Shown piece after piece: positions 57,459 through 62,231 of a DNA stretch of 62,231 bases. The notes under the pieces are model-generated. The model saw only the letters and a program-made list of their open reading frames with translations. It did no database searches and was not told the origin of the DNA. The position numbers and the translations under genes are program-made. Within the stretch, counting starts at the first letter, position 1. Each line of letters opens with the position of its first letter. The DNA lies in IMG/VR virus record IMGVR_UViG_3300010885_005470, positions 1 through 62,231 of that record; one strand, 5' to 3'. The stretch is from a virus.

Positions 57459-57755
57459 ATGGTTGCTCAAGTTAAACCAACTACTAAAAATAGTCCTGCT
57501 ATCAAAGTTGGCAATAAAAAGAATGACTTACCAGCTGAAAAGTACGCTACTCCGCACGATATGAGTGGCAACCCAGTTAGCGGTGGGTTACCTGCCATGT
57601 CTACAGAGACTGGTGCTCAATATATGAACCGCATGAATATCTCTACTGGTACAGTTAGCAAGGGCAATTACCCAGCTACTAAAACTGAAGGTGTTACAAC
57701 TCGTGGTAACGGTGCTGCAGAGCGTGGTACAAAAGCCCGTGGGCCAATGGCTTAA
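57459..57755 (+). CDS. Small basic low-complexity protein
   Basis: The 98 residues are Thr/Gly/Asn/Lys-rich, with 'YATPHDMSGNPVSGGLPAMS' and an Arg/Gly end. Little folding expected. It continues the run of small basic proteins. Family unknown. Confidence 0.55.
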   Translation: MVAQVKPTTKNSPAIKVGNKKNDLPAEKYATPHDMSGNPVSGGLPAMSTETGAQYMNRMNISTGTVSKGNYPATKTEGVTTRGNGAAERGTKARGPMA

Positions 57756-57767
57756 GGGTAAACCCTA

Positions 57768-58715
57768 ATGAACTATGTCCAGTTGTATCAAGCGATACAA
57801 GACTACAGCGAGAATACTGAACCGTTGTTTGTAACTAATATTCCACGCTTTGTTCAAGAGGCAGAAGATAGGATTTACAACAGTGTTCAGATTCCATCGC
57901 TGCGTAAAAACGTAACAGGTAACTGTAGCGCTGGAAACCAATATTTGTCTTTACCACAAGACTATTTAGCTACGTATTCTATTGCTGTAGTGGATGCTAA
58001 TGGCAACTATAATTACTTGCTTAATAAAGACGTTAACTTCTTGCGCGAGGCATACCCAACAACTGTTTTAACTAGTGGTTCTTATCAGGGCACTCCACAG
58101 TCTATTCCTAAGTACTACGCGCTATTTGGTAATCAATATGGCAATTTAGACGCTTTGTCTTTGATTATGGCCCCTACTCCTGATGCTAGCTACCCAGTAG
58201 AGATGCACTATTTTTACTATCCTGTATCTATTGTGCAAGGTCAAATTGCTACCCTCAATACCCTTGTTGGCGGTACTGGATATACTAATGGTAACTACCA
58301 AGATATTGCTTTAACTGGCGGAAATGGCTCAGATGCAACAGCTACAATCACTGTTTCTGGTGGTGTTGTAACTTCCGTAGTTCTTAATAACCCAGGAAGT
58401 TTTTATATTGTTGGCGACGTACTAAGCGCAGCTACTAGTGACTTAGGTGGTACAGGCTCAGGGTTTACCACTACCATTGCTACAGCAAATAACCCTAATG
58501 GCGTTAGCTGGCTTGGTGATAATTATGATGCGGTCTTGCTCTATGGCTCTTTAAGAGAAGCCATTTTGTTTATGAAGGGTGAGCAAGATATGGTTAGCTA
58601 CTACGAGAAGATGTACGCAGAAGCTCTTGCACAACTTAAACGCCTTGGTGATGGTCTGGAACGCAACGATGCCTACAGAAGGGGGCAGACGAGTCTGCCT
58701 TATAATCAGCTATGA
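57768..58715 (+). CDS. Adaptor/tail protein with inserted glycine-rich beta domain
   Basis: In this 315-residue protein, residues 1-155 and 255-315 form a helical/beta adaptor ('NYVQLYQAIQDYSENTEPLF', 'YDAVLLYGSLREAILFMKGE'). Between them is a 'GGTGYTNGNYQDIALTGGNG ... GDVLSAATSDLGG' domain that many phages carry as a mobile insertion. It probably sits below the first adaptor in the tail. Confidence 0.7.
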   Translation: MNYVQLYQAIQDYSENTEPLFVTNIPRFVQEAEDRIYNSVQIPSLRKNVTGNCSAGNQYLSLPQDYLATYSIAVVDANGNYNYLLNKDVNFLREAYPTTVLTSGSYQGTPQSIPKYYALFGNQYGNLDALSLIMAPTPDASYPVEMHYFYYPVSIVQGQIATLNTLVGGTGYTNGNYQDIALTGGNGSDATATITVSGGVVTSVVLNNPGSFYIVGDVLSAATSDLGGTGSGFTTTIATANNPNGVSWLGDNYDAVLLYGSLREAILFMKGEQDMVSYYEKMYAEALAQLKRLGDGLERNDAYRRGQTSLPYNQL

Positions 58716-59146
58716 TTTCTCAAGGCCAGTGCAATATCTTTAAAAAGAACTGCTTAAGCGGGTTAGAGAACTTTGCCGCCGGTACTTCTTATGTGTATAA
58801 GATTGCTCTCTATACCTCATTAGCTAACTTAACCCCAGATACTGACGCGTATACAACCACAGGCGAAATTACGGGTACAGGATATACAGCTGGGGGTAAG
58901 ACTTTAACAGTTAGCCAAGTGCCTGTTTATGACGCTTCTAACGATACTGCTTATGTGTCTTTTGCCAACGTAGTTTGGAGCCCAGCTTCCTTTACTGCTA
59001 GGGCAGCTTTGATATATAATTCAACAACTGGAGCCGCTGTAGCCGTGTTGGATTTTGGTTCAGATAAAACAAATACAGCAGCAGGTACTTTTACTGTAAC
59101 TTTTCCAACAGCAACATCGACAACTTCTATTTTAAGGATATCTTAA
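58712..59146 (+). CDS. Beta-rich tail-region protein
   Basis: The 144 residues include 'YKIALYTSLANLTPDTDAYT' and 'ARAALIYNSTTGAAVAVLDF', similar in style to small tail proteins next to fibre genes in aquatic phages. ATGA overlap with the adaptor gene. Confidence 0.6.
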   Translation: MISQGQCNIFKKNCLSGLENFAAGTSYVYKIALYTSLANLTPDTDAYTTTGEITGTGYTAGGKTLTVSQVPVYDASNDTAYVSFANVVWSPASFTARAALIYNSTTGAAVAVLDFGSDKTNTAAGTFTVTFPTATSTTSILRIS

Positions 59147-59147
59147 C

Positions 59148-59759
59148 ATGCACAATGAATTATCAAACTTTGGCGATGCAGCTAGCGCTGCTGTAACTCG
59201 TGGTGCGCCACACGAAGAAATTTTCGGTATCCAAGGATACTACAACGTCAAGTGCTATGATGCAGATGGCAACCTAAAGTGGGAAGACATTGCTCCTAAC
59301 TTAGTTACTGCTGTTGGTAAGCAAGACTTGTTTAACTACTACTTTGGCGCAACGTCAAACGGCGGTACAGCTTCCGGTGCTAACTATTTAGGTTTGCTAG
59401 GCGGTACTACTACTTACACAGCCGCAGATACTATGGGTTCACACGCATGGACAGAAGTTGGTGGTACAAATGCTCCAGCTTACACAGGTAACCGCCAAGC
59501 TCCAACATGGACAACTGCTACTAGCACAGGCTCTACACCGTCTAACGTAACTTCCAAAACTGCTCCAGCATTGACATTCTCAATGACTTCTTCTGGTACT
59601 GTTGCAGGTTGCTTTATTAACTCTGGTTCTGGAGCTTCTGCTACTAAAGATACAACTACTGGTGTTTTGTATTCTGCTGGTTCATTTACTGGTGGTAGCA
59701 AGACTGTAGCCAACGGTGACTCTTTAGCGGTCACATATACTACTACAGCTACTAGTTAA
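59148..59759 (+). CDS. Beta-rich tail-region protein
   Basis: In this 203-residue protein, 'EIFGIQGYYNVKCYDADGNL' and 'ITPNLVT'-like strands begin it, and a Ser/Thr-rich body follows. Probably a tail or fibre-base component (inference from order). Confidence 0.6.
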   Translation: MHNELSNFGDAASAAVTRGAPHEEIFGIQGYYNVKCYDADGNLKWEDIAPNLVTAVGKQDLFNYYFGATSNGGTASGANYLGLLGGTTTYTAADTMGSHAWTEVGGTNAPAYTGNRQAPTWTTATSTGSTPSNVTSKTAPALTFSMTSSGTVAGCFINSGSGASATKDTTTGVLYSAGSFTGGSKTVANGDSLAVTYTTTATS

Positions 59760-59772
59760 TTAGGAGCCTAAC

Positions 59773-60699
59773 ATGGCTCTTGTTCTAGCTGATAGAGTAC
59801 AGCAAACTGGAACAGCCAATACAACCGTAAGTTTTACACTAAGCGGCTCTGTAACTGGCTTCCAGTCTTTTGCTGTTGTTGGAAATACAAACACCACATA
59901 TTACTCAGCTACAGATGCTTCTGGAAACTGGGAAGTTGGTATTGGTACGTATTCAACTACGGGGCCTACTTTAACTCGCACCACAATTCTATCCTCAAGC
60001 AATTCAGGTAGTGCAGTTACCTTTAGTGGAACTGTTGCGGTTCTTCTTACCTACCCGTCATCGTATTCCGTAAGAGCTGCAGCATCTGGGTCTAATAGTG
60101 AATTTGTTTCTAGCACCGCATTGTTGTTTTACCAAGCTACCGCACCTACTGGCTGGACTAAATCAACAACCAATAATGATAAAGCATTGCGGGTTGTATC
60201 AGGTGCTACTGGTGGTTCAGCTGGCGGTAGCGTGGCGTTTACTACAGCTTTTGCATCTCAAGCGGTAACTGGTAGTGTAGCTGCAACTGGTTCTACAACT
60301 GCGGGGGGTACTGTTGGTACATCAGGCTCAACAACGGCATCAGGCACTGTTGGAAATACAACCCTTTCTTTATCACAAATTCCAAGTCATGCTCACTACG
60401 TTAGGGGTGTTGCTAGACCCGATTCAGTAGGAATAAGATTTGGCGATATGGGTGGTGGTTCTACTAATATGTGTCCTAGTGGTGACCCCGTTAACTCAGA
60501 CACATACACTGGAGGTTTGTATGGATGGTATGAGGGAGGAGACGGTTCACATAACCATACTTTTACTGGAGATGCGCACAACCACGCAGGGGGTACATTT
60601 ACTGGAACGTCTCACAATCACACCAGTGGGGCGTTTACTGGAACAGCCATTAATTTAGCCGTTCAATATGTAGATGTTATTATTTGCACCAAAGACTAA
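59773..60699 (+). CDS. Tail fibre / collar-type protein with HxH tip (second copy)
   Basis: In this 308-residue protein, the N-terminus 'LADRVQQTGTANTTVSFTLS' is a common phage fibre module, and the C-terminal head starts at 'ATAPTGWTKS'. HxH motifs (HAH, HNH, HNH, HNH) recur as in 2718-3932, and both end in 'DVIICTKD' or 'NVIICQKN'. It is a paralogous receptor-binding head on another shaft. Confidence 0.8.
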   Translation: MALVLADRVQQTGTANTTVSFTLSGSVTGFQSFAVVGNTNTTYYSATDASGNWEVGIGTYSTTGPTLTRTTILSSSNSGSAVTFSGTVAVLLTYPSSYSVRAAASGSNSEFVSSTALLFYQATAPTGWTKSTTNNDKALRVVSGATGGSAGGSVAFTTAFASQAVTGSVAATGSTTAGGTVGTSGSTTASGTVGNTTLSLSQIPSHAHYVRGVARPDSVGIRFGDMGGGSTNMCPSGDPVNSDTYTGGLYGWYEGGDGSHNHTFTGDAHNHAGGTFTGTSHNHTSGAFTGTAINLAVQYVDVIICTKD

Positions 60700-60708
60700 A
60701 AGATAAAA

Positions 60709-61032
60709 ATGAAAATAACAGTAATTCCAACAAATGGTTCAATTTCTATTGATGGCGAAGTTCATCACAAGATAGATTTATCTAGTTTAGACCCAACTAT
60801 TCATGCTATTCAATGGTATGACACCGAGGGCGAAGTAGAGATTAAAGATGCCCGTGGTCGCATAGTTGAAAACCGTAAGATTACTTCTTTTGATGAGTTT
60901 GCGTTTGTAATTCCTTTATGGGAATCTGTTAAGTTAAAGTCTGAACAAGATGAACAAGCATTAAAGGATGCACAAGCGCAATATGAGCAATCATTGGCTG
61001 ATGCAAAAGCGCAAGCTCAACAAACACCATGA
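60709..61032 (+). CDS. Small fibre-associated protein
   Basis: The 107 residues have a beta N-terminal half ('TNGSISIDGEVHHKIDLSSL', 'IQWYDTEGEVEIKD') and a Gln/Ala-rich helix at the end. Such proteins usually follow fibre genes and may assist assembly. It overlaps the next gene by four bases. Confidence 0.6.
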   Translation: MKITVIPTNGSISIDGEVHHKIDLSSLDPTIHAIQWYDTEGEVEIKDARGRIVENRKITSFDEFAFVIPLWESVKLKSEQDEQALKDAQAQYEQSLADAKAQAQQTP

Positions 61033-61337
61033 AAATAGAACCTAAAGCCAATTGCCCACTAGACGGATTTAATCCATGCCGCCAGATGGAATGTGCTTGG
61101 TTTATGAAGGTTGTTGGTAAAAACCCCAATACTGGAGCTGACATTGAAGATTGGGGCTGTGCCATGACATGGCTTCCAGTTATGATGATTGAAAATAGTC
61201 AAATGCAAAGACAAACTGGTGCAGCCGTAGAATCGTTTAGAAATGAAATGGTTAAGAATAATGAAATAGGGCAACGGGTTTTATTAGCAGCGGTTGGAAC
61301 TCCACAGCAGACTCAAAAAATGATTTTAGAGGGCTAA
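61029..61337 (+). CDS. Small four-Cys protein paired with fibre gene (copy B)
   Basis: In this 102-residue protein, Cys at 9, 17, 21 and 44 plus 'AAVESFRNEMVKNNEIGQ' align it with 3932-4258, and 'WLPVMMIENSQ' matches 'WLPILMIENSK'. The pair is a clear duplication. A metal or Fe-S site is inferred. Confidence 0.7.
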   Translation: MKIEPKANCPLDGFNPCRQMECAWFMKVVGKNPNTGADIEDWGCAMTWLPVMMIENSQMQRQTGAAVESFRNEMVKNNEIGQRVLLAAVGTPQQTQKMILEG

Positions 61338-61934
61338 ATGTTTGGATACGCTGCCTTTGCTCAACCTACTTTTGCTAGTTTAGGTAGCCAGCTATATATT
61401 GGTGACAGACTAGAGAATTTTACGGCAGCGGATTCAAGTTCGGTTGTAGCATCGTTTGTAACTGTAAGGCTAGAGCCAATTACCAATGCGGATTCTAGTT
61501 CTGCTTTGGCTAGTTTTGTTTCTTTGGTTTCTGAAAATTCTGGGTACGCAGATACGCCATTAGCCATTAAAACGATGTATGTGGACATTACAGAGCCACA
61601 GACTATTACAGATGCAGCTACTGGATTAGCTAGATTTTTAGGGGCTGTTTCAGAAAGCATTGTTTCGCAAGATATTATTATTGCTGTATCTGCTAAATTT
61701 ATTACTTACATTACAGAATCCTTAACTATAGCAAATGCTCAAACAGCACTAGTTAGTTTTATAAGTTCAACAACTGAAAATCTAACAGCAAACGACATAA
61801 ACGATGTAGCCGCCACATTTAAGTATGCAGCGATAGAAAACATCAACTTAGCAGAAGCCCCATTAGGCTTTGCTTGGGTTAAAATAGACAATTTCGAGAG
61901 TACCCAGTGGGTGCTGATAGATAATCGACAATAA
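61338..61934 (+). CDS. Fibre protein with eight 20-residue repeats
   Basis: The 198 residues comprise a short N-terminus, then eight repeats of the same class as those at 1328-2567, then a Trp-containing tail 'AWVKIDNFESTQWVLIDN' similar to the end of the gene at the left edge. It may be a short fibre or a partial duplicate of that protein. Confidence 0.75.
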   Translation: MFGYAAFAQPTFASLGSQLYIGDRLENFTAADSSSVVASFVTVRLEPITNADSSSALASFVSLVSENSGYADTPLAIKTMYVDITEPQTITDAATGLARFLGAVSESIVSQDIIIAVSAKFITYITESLTIANAQTALVSFISSTTENLTANDINDVAATFKYAAIENINLAEAPLGFAWVKIDNFESTQWVLIDNRQ

Positions 61935-61943
61935 GGAGTATGT

Positions 61944-62105
61944 ATGTCAAATTGCGCTGTTGTAAACGCTGATGGCGTAGTAGTAAATATTATTGTTGCT
62001 GAACCTACCGACATTCCCCCTGAAGGATGTACTTTGGTGCTACTTCCTTTTTGTGACATTGGCTACACATGGGATGGTAAAAACTTTAAGCCACAGGCTG
62101 ACTAA
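61944..62105 (+). CDS. Small tail-fibre-assembly-like protein (53 residues)
   Basis: The product starts 'MSNCAVVNADGVVVNIIVAE' and contains 'CDIGYTWDGKNFKPQ', a pattern frequent in small proteins encoded beside phage fibre genes. AAGGAG precedes it; the stop overlaps the next start (TAATG). Confidence 0.65.
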   Translation: MSNCAVVNADGVVVNIIVAEPTDIPPEGCTLVLLPFCDIGYTWDGKNFKPQAD

Positions 62106-62231
62106 TGGCAATTTCATTTGTCGGTGCGGGTTCAGTAGGCACAGGTACTTCAGCGGTAGTTACAGTTCCGACTGGGTACCAAGCCAATGACATATTATTA
62201 ATAATAACAACGTCAGGCTCTACTGCTAGTA
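62105..62231 (+). CDS. Fibre-like protein, 5' fragment (runs off window)
   Basis: Only 42 codons are visible: 'MAISFVGAGSVGTGTSAVVT' then 'VPTGYQANDILLIITTSGST'. This is a common N-terminal module of phage fibre and appendage proteins. It could be the start of the same kind of gene whose end is at 2707, but direct joining of the window ends is out of frame. Confidence 0.6.
   Translation, partial: MAISFVGAGSVGTGTSAVVTVPTGYQANDILLIITTSGSTAS

Noticed and set aside
1-62231. Window as a complete circular genome
   Set aside because: Joining 62231 to 1 puts the right-edge gene in a frame that hits a stop at bases 21-23, so ends are not directly contiguous.

Overview
The window is part of the genome of a tailed double-stranded DNA phage (Caudoviricetes). 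The large terminase, P22/T7-style portal, long Gln-rich and hydrophobic virion proteins, two adaptor-like genes and the absence of a tape-measure plus tail-tube set suggest a podovirus. A lambda R-type endolysin and sigma70-like promoters point to a Gram-negative host. The fibre and small-protein families look like those of uncultivated aquatic phages (inference). I saw no integrase, tRNA, CRISPR array or insertion sequence.

Layout. (1) Bases 1-17546, rightward: the end of a fibre gene with twenty 20-residue repeats, a second fibre/collar protein, a small Cys protein, holin-like protein and endolysin, then large virion and probably injected proteins with a cupin-like and a GNAT-like gene among them. 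A hairpin terminator for leftward transcription sits at 17545-17572. (2) Bases 17629-41710, leftward: a dense early/replication region of about 50 genes, most overlapping by 1-11 bases. It holds a primase-helicase, family A DNA polymerase, SNF2-type helicase, three PD-(D/E)XK-type nucleases, an HNH-like protein, DNA-binding proteins, a DUF3150 / MoxR ATPase / VWA-metallopeptidase cassette and many microproteins. (3) Bases 41711-42458: a divergent regulatory region. (4) Bases 42459-62231, rightward: terminase, portal, GroES-like protein, scaffold, capsid, a leftward HNH+GNAT island, a run of small basic Gly/Lys-rich proteins, adaptors and fibres, ending inside another fibre gene.

The most interesting signal is a perfect palindrome, CGTTAC-NN-GTAACG, found eight times between 33750 and 41885, always outside or at the very edge of genes and often just downstream of a leftward promoter. 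It looks like a dispersed operator/stoperator network, with candidate regulators (a ribbon-helix-helix and an HTH protein) encoded between two copies. Two near-consensus sigma70 promoters there share even their spacer sequence. Other notable points are a [K/A]GG[I/V/K/E] motif shared by the scaffold and many virion proteins, duplication of a fibre / Cys-protein module across the window edges, and some fifteen very short coupled genes.

All calls come from reading sequence and translations by eye; no database search was run. The right end opens a fibre gene and the left end begins inside one, but joining base 62231 directly to base 1 breaks the frame, so circularity is not shown.
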